Of a DNA stretch of 64,000 nucleotides, positions 46,351-57,161 are shown piece by piece. Positions within the stretch are counted from its first letter, which is position 1, and each line of letters opens with the position of its first letter. The notes under the pieces were generated by a model that did not search any database, was not told the origin of the DNA, and saw only the letters and a list, made by a program, of their open reading frames with translations. Location of the stretch: assembly GCA_030407085.1 (NCBI GenBank), contig CM059582.1, positions 140,013,501 through 140,077,500 of the forward strand, written 5' to 3'. A program made the position numbers and the translations under genes. The DNA comes from Trichopria drosophilae (Eukaryota; Arthropoda; Insecta; Hymenoptera; Diapriidae).

Positions 46351-46361
46351 ATTGTACGGAG

Positions 46362-46616
46362 TTACATAAAAAAATATATTATTTTGTCCAAATTTACCTT
46401 CACATGCGTCCGAAAGTTAGATGTTGCATTAACTGCGCCTTTGATCCTTGTTTCAACGTGTTTTGACGTGCAAAGTTTGCATTTCGCAGTTATATTGTTG
46501 CCTTTACTATTTTCAATAACAAATAATTCGCCATTCAGAATAGCCGGAAGATTTTTTTTATCATAATCTTTGGACGAACCGAGTTCAGGTTTAGAATCCA
46601 TTGTATATGTGCACAA
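46362..46616 (-). CDS. BED zinc-finger exon of the hAT transposase
   Basis: ATG at 46,616 (minus). The 84-codon frame has a CKLC pair, an ATSNFRTHVK segment and a His ligand: a BED-type finger that binds transposon ends. It lies upstream of the main transposase frame on the same strand, separated by 400 bases that include an inverted-repeat structure. Splicing to the main frame is inferred. Confidence 0.55.
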   Translation of the reverse strand: MCTYTMDSKPELGSSKDYDKKNLPAILNGELFVIENSKGNNITAKCKLCTSKHVETRIKGAVNATSNFRTHVKVNLDKIIYFFM

Positions 46617-47047
46617 ATCGCCAAATCACGTAAATATTCGTATCCGTTTATTTGAATGAAATATCTGTGGGTTTTTGATCTATTCACAATTTCGTTTCAC
46701 TTTTAGCTGTAGTCTGTAGTGTTAGTGTTACCAACTGCTGTGACCTGCACGATGGCAGAAAAGTGGCGCGACGTTGCCGCCGTGATGAAAGCACTCGAAG
46801 TCTCGAATTATCGAGTCGACGGATCTAGGGATATCGAGGGCAAGGCTGCAAGCTACAATGCCGCCCTGTGTATACCCAAGCGCGTTAACTCGCGTTGTTA
46901 CTAGTATTTATTAAATACATTTAAATACAAGATACACACGCATCATGTAATTAATTACAATATGCAAAATAATTGGATCTTTGAGATTTAAATACTGTAT
47001 TTAAATAAGATACGTAATTAAATATATATCTCAGATATTTCAAATAC

Positions 47048-47065
47048 AGTATCTGCCCAACCCTG
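47048..47065 (-). repeat. hAT terminal inverted repeat, right
   Basis: 18-bp TIR matching the left end with one mismatch; TCCATATC follows. Confidence 0.95.
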
Positions 47066-47073
47066 TCCATATC

Positions 47074-47636
47074 AAATCGTGCAACGAAAATAAGTTCGAA
47101 ATTCTAACTCTTGTTTTATATGTCTTTTATTGTTCTGTTGGACAAATAAAAAGATACGTATTTTTATTCCGTATAGTTACGAGCACTACAAGAATTACGC
47201 TACTTCCATCATTTTCGTCCAAACCAGATGGAAAATTATTTTCAAATCTCTTTATTCTCGTTAAAAATCAATATTTTACTGTTCTGTTTTTTCAGTTTAG
47301 TAGTGTTTGCTATCTTCTTTCTTTGCCAGTTTTTAGTTTTACAAAAACAGTTGCGAAATCTCCGTGATTAGAAATCCATTGCGCGCGATGCATCGTCGGA
47401 GCGACAGTTTTTCGCCCGCATTCGAATGCGCTAGAGTTCGATCCCTCGCCACTAGTCGTCGTCAGACATTTTGAGATTTTTCTTACTCTCGTAGTGAAAA
47501 TGGATTTTCATTCGGTATAAAAGAACTCACTCATACAACTTGTCATGCGTTCATATTATGACAAATATTGATGTATACATAAAAATATATGAAACAAGAA
47601 TGTATGTAAAGCGATTATTATTAACCACTCAATTTC
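47074..47636. other. unique AT-rich flank, no gene seen
   Basis: Host-side DNA right of the hAT insertion. Nothing recognisable. Confidence 0.4.
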
Positions 47637-47760
47637 AAAAAGCACCCCGATCCGTGAGAGGCAAGGGGACTCACTCAAAAAAGCATCCCGATACTTGAGA
47701 GGCAAGGAGACTCACTCCAAAAAGCACCCCGATACTTGAGAGGCAAGGAGACTCACTTTT
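47637..47760. repeat. three tandem copies of a 41-bp unit
   Basis: The unit AAAAGCACCCCGATACTTGA continues GAGGCAAGGAGACTCACT; copies start near 47,637, 47,678 and 47,719, with few differences. Confidence 0.9.
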
Positions 47761-48343
47761 CTTATAACTATCAAGTTACCGCTTTTTGACTTTTCTAAGA
47801 ATAAAAGAGAAAACGGGCACGTTCTAAACAGCTATCTACTACACCGTATCTTATAACAATAATGTAAAAGCATTAGTTAATGCGTGCTTCCTCCTTGGCC
47901 TATTTCCAAAACCTGTCCAACAAACAAATCCACCATTTTCAAAAGAGAAGGGGAAAAGCTCAAAGCGGGGATAAAACTATGGCCCACCATAAATACGCTG
48001 GCGCGTACAGAGAATCGGACGAGAGAGACTAGAGAATAGTAGGAATCGTAGTAGAGGATCGTGGGGAGATTATCCGGGCGATGCAGACCAGTTCGTCTGC
48101 TCTACCATGAGAAGAATTCAAGTTCTTTAGTCAGAGAAGTTCATCTGGCCAAGCAACCGAGATCCACAGAACAAGTCCGTCGTTCAGCAGACCAGAGGCT
48201 CCGAAAAACTCCAGGGAAGAATACAGGACGCCCAATCATTTGGAACAGCTGATCGCCGTTCAAAAAGGGACTAGCGAAAACAAATAGTAAGTACCCCTTT
48301 ATTTTATAAATAAACAAATGATCCCTCTCTTCTCCTTTCCTTT
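47761..48343. other. possible LTR promoter/leader-like DNA, no gene
   Basis: Contains CCACCATAAATACGCTGGCG, a TATA-like box in a GC-richer setting, followed by about 250 bases without a stop in one plus frame (48,061-48,252) but no known domain. A GTAAGT-like donor follows near 48,288. Compatible with the transcribed part of a long LTR; not proven. Confidence 0.3.
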
Positions 48344-48655
48344 CGTGACATAGCGGGTAGGCCTGCGAAATCACGCCAACATTTTCCCTTTGCGACATAG
48401 CGGGTCGGCCTGCGAAATCGCACTTCCTTCCTTTTCGTGACATAGCGGGTAGGCCTACGAAATCACACTAACCTTTTCCCTTTGCGACATAGCGGGTCGG
48501 CCTGCGAAATCGCATTTCCATCCTTTACGTGACATAGCGGGCAGGCCTGCGAAATCACGCAAACCTTTTCCCTTTGCGACATAGCGGGTCGGCCTGCGAA
48601 ATCGCACCCCCATTTTCTTTTATGACATAACGGGTAGGCCTGCGAAAGCACAGTT
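48344..48655. repeat. seven alternating tandem units of about 43-47 bp
   Basis: Each unit has a GACATAGCGGGTNGGCCTGC core followed by GAAATC. Two versions alternate: TGACATAGCGGGTAGG...ATCAC and CGACATAGCGGGTCGG...ATCGC. The true repeat is therefore a dimer of about 90 bp, three and a half copies. Open frames on the minus strand are a by-product of the repeat. Confidence 0.9.
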
Positions 48656-49347
48656 CCTTCTCTCCTACCTATTGCGCACAGCCCATCGAGCCGAAGTCGC
48701 CCCTCTCAAGCGACTAATATTCCTGTTATTATCATTATTTTTTCCTAAATAACTGATCTTTTTTAATTCTAAAAATAGAGACAATATAAATGTATATTTA
48801 ATATTAAAAATGCATTCTTCGGGAAATACCTTCCTCACATTCGATGTTCCAAAGATTTTTAGCAGTGCGTTAACTGAATGAACAATATAATTGATTAGTT
48901 TTATAGTATTTTGTTTTCTCACTTTCGCGAGTTCTACAACAAAAAATGAATATCTAAAAAGAAACAAATATTTTTCAGTCCAACGCCGCGCCGTCGAGGA
49001 TAACAGAGTTTCAGCGCCAAAATTTGCCACAGTTCGTTCACCTAATTCTGGAGGAAAATGAGCGACAGACTGCTAAGGAATTTTTCCCCATAATAGAACC
49101 TCCCTTATACCTCTTTCCCCTCATCCAACAACACCACTTTGTACACCTAAAGAAATGTTATCAAACCAGCAATAAATTAATTAATTTCAACCAAATAACT
49201 TGTTTCCTTATTTTACCCTTATTCCAGACTTTCTTGTGTCATCAGTAGCCCCTACTCACCTAAAGAACCCAGTAATTCTAATGAGTTACACGCCCTTGTT
49301 GCAATTCAGTTAATATCTCATTGGAGATATTCACTGGGTCGTAACAT
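48656..49347. other. AT-rich DNA, no gene seen
   Basis: A 121-codon minus-strand frame (49,030-48,665) lacks motifs and is not called. The block ends with GGGTCGTAACA just before the primer-site-like repeat. Confidence 0.35.
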
Positions 49348-49560
49348 AAAAATTTGGTGACAGCGCAATTGAGTGGAAACCTGATCACACATGGAGAGTC
49401 ATATGGCAGTCTGTCGATCAATCCCTCGGTGGCAATAAAAGACATATAAATAAATAAAAATTTGGTGACAGCGCAATTGAGTAGGAACCTGATTACACAT
49501 GAAGAGTTATATGGCAGTCTGTCGATCAATCCCTCGGCGGCAATAAAATACAAATAAATA
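49348..49560. repeat. two tandem 108-bp units starting with a primer-site-like sequence
   Basis: Units start at 49,348 and 49,456 with AAAAATTTGGTGACAGCGCA and end with GGCAATAAAA plus A/T filler; about 90% identical by eye. TTTGGTGACAGCG resembles the sequence after 5' LTRs of some Gypsy elements. Confidence 0.8.
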
Positions 49561-50094
49561 AATAATATATATAATTTAATTGTAATAAATATAAAATATA
49601 ATAATAATTAATCGTAACATTAAAAATGTTTCCATTACTAAATGAACAGTTTTAATACTAAATTTCCTACTTCAAAAAAATATATATATACATACGATAT
49701 AGTAATACTTAGGAGCATCCACATTTTTATATACACATAAAATTATCACACAAACCAGTTTTTGAATTGTTGTTCATAATTTACTATCGACAATAATTAA
49801 AAATTGGACAATTCTTCATTTGATAATTTCCTCGGAGTCATTGCAAACGAAAGAATTAATAATCACGAAACACTTCACAAATAACCACTTTTCAATTATT
49901 GTTCATTACTGACAATAATTAAAAATTGGACAATTCTTCGTTTGAGAATGTCCTCGGAGTCATTGCAAACGAAAGAATTAAATACGCATAAAAAAAACAC
50001 ACATCGCACACTCATAATAACATAACAATTATTATATCGCCATTTTTTTTAGTTAATCATTATTTTTATTATCATATTTCTATTATATATATAT
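49561..50094. other. AT-rich DNA containing a 70-bp direct duplication
   Basis: 49,789-49,858 and 49,911-49,980 are near-identical (GACAATAATTAAAAATTGGA to CAAACGAAAGAATTA), period 122. No gene. Confidence 0.8.
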
Positions 50095-53000
50095 AGTAGT
50101 AGTTAGTAGTATAGTTTATTGAATCCATATATGAATATACATTAATTCTTTTGGATGGAGTGCACGACATCAAAAATCAGGGGACTTACAATACTGGAAA
50201 GTGTCGCAAAAAACTAGCACGGCATAGGCTAGTATAAATACATATAATAATAAAATAAAATATAAATAAGAAATAAAAAATCACCGCTACAGAAAAGACT
50301 GGCTACATATAACGCGCGAGGGTACAAAATAACCGAATACAACCGAACCGATACAGGCCACAGATCGAAAAAAAAGGGCTACCTAAGTTTCCATAATAAA
50401 TCTCCTTCTGGCAAAGCAGGAACTAACGAAACCAAAAAGCACACCCAAAACCCGCTGGTCAGCTGAGTCGATTAAAAAGGCCATTAAGTCTGCATCCGGG
50501 CAATTTTTAAATATACTGTTTTGGCGCAATCTGGATCTTGAGGGGCTGGAAAGAGGACAGTCGCACAATATGTGCGTTAACGTCTCCCTTCCACCCGTAT
50601 TACATATCGAGCAAGGTTCGGTCGGATTGTAAGCATGGAGTGTCGAACCAATGCAGAATGAGCGCGAATATATTGTGGCCGTTCTCAGCTGGACCTTGAG
50701 GCGCAGGTGCGCCAATTGGCATCGCTCAGGAGCCAGTGAAGCCAGGCCATCGGAGAATTGTCTAAACACTGGGATTTGGAACGAGTCCGACATGTAGTAG
50801 CGCTGGAGATCACGATTACGCTGGGATGTAGCAAAAGTTACGCAGGTGGAAGTAAGAGAGGACTCCCAGTTACTAGCCATAAAATTAGCCCATAAATTAT
50901 TGTAACAGGCGTCCTTGAGGACTGACCTTAACTGTGAGATCCAGTTCAAAGATGTCGGACTAGTTCCAACCAAACTGAGCTCAAAAAGTCTGAGTAGTCC
51001 CAGCCGCGGAAAACTGCTCGGTGGCTGCCTCAAGTATTTTATCACAAGGGACGGCGCTCTGCGTACAATTTCTGTTGATATAGGGTAGAGACCCAACTCA
51101 AGGCGCAGGAGGTATGGTGGCGTCGAAGGCGGGAGCTTAAGCCATTTCTTAAAAAATTCTACCTGGATCGATTCCAGGGATGGAAGGTGATCCACGTCCC
51201 AACAGGGAGCGGCGTATAAGAGAGTGGATACGATTGAAGCACCGTACAATTTGAGGGCTGCGCTGCCTGAGTCCCATCTAGCTGAAGCCAATAAAGCCAA
51301 GACAGACGCCGTTGCCTGACGAGTCTTGGCTATAGCGTTTTTAGTAGCCTTCAGTCCACTCGCCGAGGAGGAGACGATAGTGCCCAGGTAGGGGTACGTA
51401 GCCACCACCTCCACCCGCCGACTGTCGAAAAAAAAATCTCTGGAAGATGCGCCGAGAGGGCCGCCCCTCCTGAAAACAATTATTTTAGTTTTTTCCAAAT
51501 TTACTACAAGGCCATTTTGCTTGCAGTAGGACGCAAGCACCCTCAGCTTAGATCTTAAGTCGACAGGCGAGTAAGCAAATATCGCCACGTCATCGGCGAA
51601 GAGGAGCATCATAAGGTCATAGGTGGATGTAAAATCAATGCCTCTCAAGCCTTGTTCGCGAAAAAGAGACAGTATGTCGGAAATATACATAATAAAAAGC
51701 AGCTGGCTCAAAATTTCTCCCTGTAGGACCCCTTCAGTCACCCTGACCCGATCAGTTGAACCTGATGCGCAGACAACTGCTGACTCAGCTGAATTATAGA
51801 ATGCCTTAAGCAACCTAACCAATTTCGCACTTAAGCCCATATTAAATAACTTGAGCCACAGTTTGTTGTGTGGAATAGAGTCGAACGCTCTGCGGAAGTC
51901 AACAAAGAGAACATAGCATTTAGACGCTGCTCTCCTTAATTGAATCTGAACTGCAGCATTTAGCGTGAAAATATTGTCTTCCGTAGAACGCCCTCTTCTA
52001 AATCCCGCTTGCTCGTCAGGTAACAAGTCTCGCTGTTGGAGCCAGCTCTCCAGTCTCGCCGCTATAACTTGCGTATATAGTTTGGTGAAGGCATTAGTAA
52101 TTGCAATCGCGCGGTAGTTTTCAGGGGTAGATCGATCACACTTTTTGAAAAGCATGAAGAGATTTGCATGCATCCAACCCTCAGGCGGCAGCTCGTCTGA
52201 CAGAATTGAATTAAAAAGGTCTAGGACAAAAGAGAACCACTCGCCTGAGAGAAGTTTCCATGCTTCAGCCGGAATACCATCCGGACCTACAGCTTTGCCC
52301 CATTTTAATCTCCTCATGCTCTCCAACAGCTCCTGCGGCTGAACCGGCCCGTCAAGATCTCTATCGATGGTCCCATAAAAGATCAAAGGCACCGAAGGCC
52401 TCGGAGGGTAAAGGAGCTCCAAGTGACCAGCCCAGGCCTCCAGGGACACTGACGAAATACCCGAAGGCGCCCGCCTGTGTCTCCGTACCGCCGACCAAAA
52501 GCCCTTAGCGTCCCTCACCCCCGCAAAGGCGTCCGCAAGACGCGCGGAATGAAGTTTTTTTGAAGCTATTGTCTCAAGTTTAAAATCGTGCTTGGCGGCA
52601 CGATAGGCCTTCTCTAGGGATCCATCGTGGCCACCCCTCCGCAAGAGATGATGGGCTCTATTTAAGCGTTTTCTGGCTAGTTTACAAGAGGCGCCGTACC
52701 ACTGGGGTACTGCACGCACTGGATTTATTGTATTCCCGGATGGGAAAGACACGCTGACTAGGCCCGCCTGGATGAGGAGGCTGGGCAAACCGGAACAAAA
52801 GGCTTCGGAAGACAAGGTTTGTTTATCGTGGTCATAAAACAAAACATTAGGGTTTACTTCACCCATGCGCTTGACAATCTTAGATTCTCCCTCGGGGGAC
52901 CACGACACTTTATATCTCGCCGCGGCAGTACTAGGGGGGCACGAGTGAGGCTGAGAGTTAGAAAAAACAAGCGAGAGTGAAACAACTGCCGGGAAATGGT

Positions 53001-53735
53001 CTGAGCCTCCACTGTCATGGCCAATAAAAAAGTCTTTAACCATAAATAGATGGGCGGCGGAGACCCAGACCAAATCAACTATGCTACGCCCGTTAGTGTC
53101 AACATAAGTAAATTGCGCAGGTGTGTCGCTAATCGAACGGCCATTTAAGAGAACAAAATTATTTTTAAGCATAAAGTCGTACAACAAATTTCCGCGAGCA
53201 TTGTATCTAGAGTCGTGTGTTTTTCTTACAACTTCAAATTGGGTTTCATCAAACAAGTTAGGGAATTCGCGCTCCAGGTCGAGATCACCAGTCCACGAAT
53301 TGAAATCCCCTCCAAGAATAATCATACTTTCCGGAAATTTTACTGAAAAAGAGTCGAGGACTAATTGGAGAGAATTAAGCAACATAACAGGATCGGAGTT
53401 TGGTGAAAAATAAAAGGAGCCTTGAATCAAGGAAAAAGGAGCAGTTTTTATATTTAAAAAGAGCCAATACCGGGAGGAGTCAATCAGCACTGGTGACCCC
53501 CACGTTGGGACAAAAGTTGATAAGCCACCGCTGCATCTTCCTCTTGAGCCTTCTCTAATAGCAGGAACAGTGAAGTTCTCCGTATTTTGATCGAGACGAT
53601 GAACCGATGGAGCATTGGACCAAGTCTCGGAAAAATTCATGAGTTGGCCAGGCTTGTATTTAGCCGTCATAGAGTAATTGTAGGGCCCATGAATATTCCA
53701 GAAGGCTACTTCCAACGAAGAGTCGGTTAAATGTC
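50095..53735 (-). mobile_element. APE-type LINE with one intact long ORF
   Basis: Minus strand; 5' end at about 53,735, where polymerase sequence of Polinton B stops, and 3' end near 50,095 in TA/TAG repeats after an AT-rich 3' UTR of about 290 bases. Only one ORF (endonuclease plus RT); no ORF1 is seen. No target duplication was recognised. The intact 3.3-kb frame suggests a recent arrival. Confidence 0.8.
50383..53715 (-). CDS. LINE endonuclease-reverse transcriptase, 1,110 aa
   Basis: Start ATG 53,715; the frame is open a further 20 codons upstream into polymerase sequence, so the ATG is chosen because EVAFWNIHG is the start of the APE domain. Endonuclease: WNIHG, SETW (catalytic Glu), GGDFNSW near residue 135, SDHFPAVV. 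RT: GPDGIPAEAWK, QAGFRRGRSTEDNIF, FVDFRRAFDSI (motif A), GVLQGEILSQLLF, FADDVAIFAY near residue 706 with both Asp, GLVVNLEKTKI, YPYLGTIV. The C-terminus has CSICNTGGRETLTHILCDC (C-C-H-C). Catalytic residues look intact, so it may be competent. Clade not fixed (Ingi/Vingi- or CR1-like possible). Confidence 0.85.
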   Translation of the reverse strand: MEVAFWNIHGPYNYSMTAKYKPGQLMNFSETWSNAPSVHRLDQNTENFTVPAIREGSRGRCSGGLSTFVPTWGSPVLIDSSRYWLFLNIKTAPFSLIQGSFYFSPNSDPVMLLNSLQLVLDSFSVKFPESMIILGGDFNSWTGDLDLEREFPNLFDETQFEVVRKTHDSRYNARGNLLYDFMLKNNFVLLNGRSISDTPAQFTYVDTNGRSIVDLVWVSAAHLFMVKDFFIGHDSGGSDHFPAVVSLSLVFSNSQPHSCPPSTAAARYKVSWSPEGESKIVKRMGEVNPNVLFYDHDKQTLSSEAFCSGLPSLLIQAGLVSVSFPSGNTINPVRAVPQWYGASCKLARKRLNRAHHLLRRGGHDGSLEKAYRAAKHDFKLETIASKKLHSARLADAFAGVRDAKGFWSAVRRHRRAPSGISSVSLEAWAGHLELLYPPRPSVPLIFYGTIDRDLDGPVQPQELLESMRRLKWGKAVGPDGIPAEAWKLLSGEWFSFVLDLFNSILSDELPPEGWMHANLFMLFKKCDRSTPENYRAIAITNAFTKLYTQVIAARLESWLQQRDLLPDEQAGFRRGRSTEDNIFTLNAAVQIQLRRAASKCYVLFVDFRRAFDSIPHNKLWLKLFNMGLSAKLVRLLKAFYNSAESAVVCASGSTDRVRVTEGVLQGEILSQLLFIMYISDILSLFREQGLRGIDFTSTYDLMMLLFADDVAIFAYSPVDLRSKLRVLASYCKQNGLVVNLEKTKIIVFRRGGPLGASSRDFFFDSRRVEVVATYPYLGTIVSSSASGLKATKNAIAKTRQATASVLALLASARWDSGSAALKLYGASIVSTLLYAAPCWDVDHLPSLESIQVEFFKKWLKLPPSTPPYLLRLELGLYPISTEIVRRAPSLVIKYLRQPPSSFPRLGLLRLFELSLVGTSPTSLNWISQLRSVLKDACYNNLWANFMASNWESSLTSTCVTFATSQRNRDLQRYYMSDSFQIPVFRQFSDGLASLAPERCQLAHLRLKVQLRTATIYSRSFCIGSTLHAYNPTEPCSICNTGGRETLTHILCDCPLSSPSRSRLRQNSIFKNCPDADLMAFLIDSADQRVLGVLFGFVSSCFARRRFIMET

Positions 53736-56700
53736 TTTTCTTCTTTACGCGTTACAACTTCGTGAATTTCGGGTCGACGTATCGCACTGAATCGAATTTT
53801 TATTTTTGGTGGTGTAGTAGCAGCGGTAGAAGTAGTAATATTATAAGTCTCATTTGCCATAATTAGCTGATAAATCGAGTCGAAATTGATTTTATTTCCA
53901 TTTTCGTAATTTAACGAAATCCCTTTGACCTTGCACGTATCGGAGTATTTACCGTTAGTAGTATGTACGCGATAAGCATAAAATTTAAATTCATCAGTCA
54001 AATCTCCGAGAAAATTCCCGAGCTGTGGGTCGTATTCTTTGGCTGATGTGTGCCCGCCCGATAAGTAAATTACCGAGTCGGTATCAAAATAAATTACGCG
54101 ACGGTCCAATTTTTCTAGGTAGCTGTAGAGTTTCAGGCGAGCTTGAGCTGTCGTGTAAGCCGCTAACACAACGTTTGTGCAGTTTGACGATGACGATGTT
54201 TCAACCCTGTCAACCCAATTTAGAAATAAGACTTTTTCGTTAACGGGGAGAATACGCGTGACCTCTTTCGTAACATCTGAAAAAATGTCGAGTAACTCTT
54301 CTCGAGTAGTAACGATCTCGGTTCGCTGCAAATTTTCGCGCTGACCAAATTTCCCCCAAAATGAATTTAAGCATAACTTGGCGACCGAACGTAACCCCGG
54401 GTTTTTTAAAGTATTATTTTTGTCCAGTTTTATTCCTTCAGCCCGTTCATACGATTCTATGTACAAGTTCTTTGACGTTTCGTCTATACACTCTGCCGGC
54501 CATCCGCTTGCTTCCTGTTTGATTTTAAAAAATGTATCGATGTAATCTTTAAATAGACATCCTTCTTGTGTTTGTGGATTATACTGTGTTATTTTGTACA
54601 GCCAAATTTCTAATATTTCACGAACGCGGTATCCTTTTTGAATGGCTTTTTTTAACTCGTCAGCTACCCATGTCCCTGTCAATATTCGGTCGGTTTCAGC
54701 GTCGTGTGTACAGTCGGTTTGCGATTCATTCTCGCAGCAGCTTCTACAAAATGGGAACAACAAGCCATAATTCATTTTTACCGGAAGGACTGCATGATAA
54801 AGATTTCTGGGTGGTAGTATTCTACACATAACAAGTCCTTCGACCCCGTCTAAACTAATAGGCTCTTGCAGACTCGTGATTGTCGCGCATTCCTGTCCGA
54901 CATAAACGGTAGGATGACCTACAGGAAAACGACCGGTTTCACAAATGTAACGGTACAGTGAACAGACATCTACGTATTTGATTTTTTCGTCATTTTTTAC
55001 GGTATAGTACGTTGCCGTATTACCCGTCCGTCCGCCAAAAAATGCGTCTCGCGGATCTAAGATTTTGTACGTTGCCATAGGATGGTTATTGACATAAGCA
55101 GCAAGTTCCGCATCTGTTCATTTTTCATGGTTGAAATCACACTCCCATTTTTCTATGAGAGTATAAACACAGTCGTGTTTACTTTCAAAAAATTTTTTTG
55201 ATATACTCGAGAACACGCGGACGCAATGGTTACGGCTTCACTAAAGGGACAAACGTTACCTTTCTGGATAAATATTTTGCGAAAAGCCACACACGCTCTA
55301 CGCAAAATATCTACATCCAACTTACAGTACGCTTCTATATCGCGTTTCAAGTCGAATACGTGACCTCGCCTAGCACATGTGTTGTACCACTTATTAAAAG
55401 TTGTCCCTTTCGTCAGGCGACATTTGTTCGGGCGCGTAAAACTTAGCATCGGGAAACGGGCCTACGTAATCTTTATTTTTTAATATATTAAAAAGATGTG
55501 GGAAGTACCCCTTTTTCGCTACTGTAGGAAGACCAAATGCTTTCGGTAAAGCACTTAATTTCATTTGAAAATAATTTAAACTATCCATGAATATTGTATT
55601 TTGAAATTAAATTTTTATAATGCTTTTACCGTTCAAGATTACGTTTGGCTTACACGTTTTATTAAAGACTTTTTCTCGTTCGGCTAAATGCTGAAGAAGA
55701 AACTGGGAATCGAAACCTTTTGCGTTATGCGCTATACAGACAATTTTAGAAAAAGCAGATTTCTCACGAATCGCAATTTCCAACAACTCCTTAACGGGGT
55801 CATGTTTAAATACGTATTCGTGCATTCCACAAAAATTGCATATTTGCTCGATATTTGGAGAATCTATGCACTCCTCGCATACTTGATGCGCTACGCAAAG
55901 ATTTACAATGTGGAGATTGACCTCAGAATTACCCCGATACGCTTCGTCTTGACGAGTTTCAAAATCGTAAAAAATAAATAATATTCGAGGATGATTCCTA
56001 TCTTTTAACTGTATTATATTGCTTCTACCAATACTACTAATACTACTACTACTATTACTAGTACTAACACTATTAACGTGACTGATTGTTTTGCTGCTAC
56101 CTGCGTAGTTTGCGGAGGATGAAAAAGAAGAAGAATTGGCTAATGATGCTGACGGTTGTTTTTTTGTAACAATTTGCTGCATGAAGCAATGCTGCTTCAG
56201 ATCGTGTTGAATTTTGGTCGCGCATATCGCTTGTTGCAATGATGACAATATCTTTTATATTTCCCCACCATCCCCATCAAATTTGTAATCATTGAGAAGT
56301 GATTCGCTTCTGCATGATACAATATGTTTATTGTATCACCGGTGAACACATTGAATTCTCGTCGACCGTCAAATATTAGATCTTCAGACTCGCCGATACC
56401 GTTACTGTCGTATATTACGAGTGCTATATTTTTATTTTTATAATAACGTTGAAATTCCTGAAATTGGAGAGTTGAACATCCATTTCCAGGAATTTGCACG
56501 TTAGCTTCGCGAATAATTCTCTGTGCTTGTTCTAATTGAAGGGTGTTGTGGCTGCAAATCCTTTTCCATATTCCCCGCCACTCATCGGCGGGAATTATCT
56601 ACTTTTGCAAAAACCATTCACCCACTGCAAGCACTCTTGCAAAACAGATGTTGTCACTGTTGCTAATAGTAACGATTGATTTGCTTCGAAAAATCGCTTC

Positions 56701-57042
56701 ACTAATAATACTATTGTTACCGCGACCACGAGGAATACGTACATGATGTACCTCGATTTGAAGAGTGTTGTTTAGGTTAAAATTGGAAGCACTTTGCGCT
56801 ACGGAATTTATTACATTAAATACGTCTGCGGCGTTAAAATTTGATATTGCACGAAAGGACATACCGGCAGGTTTTGAAAATGTATCGGAATTAAAAGTTA
56901 ACCCTATCAAGTCCGAATGACTATCCAATTTATTATTAACAATATGATCCTTTACAATTTTATAAAATTCATTTATCGCGTCCTCCAAATAAACGACGGG
57001 ATTCACATTGTCTGTAGGGGGTGAAAAAGTGTGTAGTGGCAA
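53716..57042 (-). pseudogene. polB: protein-primed DNA polymerase B, broken, C-terminus lost to a LINE
   Basis: Pieces in order on the minus strand: 57,042-56,599 (N-terminus), 56,499-56,197, 56,248-55,607 (exonuclease I FYDFET, II AHNAKGFDSQF), 55,588-55,394 (DSLNYF), 55,449-55,153 (exonuclease III, YCKLDVDIL), 55,078-53,716. The last has an intact palm: YVDVCSLY (D37), KLCLNSFWGKFG (about 234-245), YFDTDS (332-335). The Cys-rich zinc region of copy A is missing near 56,200 and replaced by a Ser-rich stretch. Stops or shifts lie at about 56,598, 56,500, 55,600, 55,420 and 55,150. The last few residues are replaced by LINE sequence. It would replicate the element from a protein primer. Confidence 0.85.
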
Positions 57043-57161
57043 GCTTTTGATAAAAATAGTGCACGTGCTCGGAGTAGTGTGTCGATTGATTGATTGACGT
57101 TTCTAATAAAAAAGTGAGTGAGTGAAAAATTGGGAGAAATATGGAAACTGATAAAAAATAA
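57043..57161. promoter_or_regulatory. divergent intergenic promoter region
   Basis: About 120 bases between the leftward polymerase and the rightward 384-aa gene. It contains ATCAATCAATC repeats and AT-rich sequence. Bidirectional promoter inferred only from the gene arrangement; the polymerase start codon is itself unclear. Confidence 0.4.

Larger units (their letters stand above)
43697..47065 (-). mobile_element. hAT DNA transposon with intact ends
   Basis: Ends are CAGAGTTGGGCAGATACT (43,697-43,714) and the complement of CAGGGTTGGGCAGATACT (47,048-47,065), one mismatch in 18. The flanks are a perfect 8-bp duplication, TCCATATC, at 43,689-43,696 and 47,066-47,073. The 3.37-kb body holds a minus-strand BED finger and hAT transposase. 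Subterminal AAATACAGTATTT-type repeats lie at both ends and may be transposase sites. Confidence 0.95.

Noticed and set aside
46719..46904. 61-codon plus-strand frame in the hAT right end
   Set aside because: Lies in the subterminal region opposite the transposase strand; no motif.
48141..48651. Repeating peptide frames on the minus strand of the 48.3-48.65 kb repeats; also considered as a CRISPR-like array
   Set aside because: Units are contiguous tandem repeats with no unique spacers, in a eukaryotic context; peptides are a by-product.
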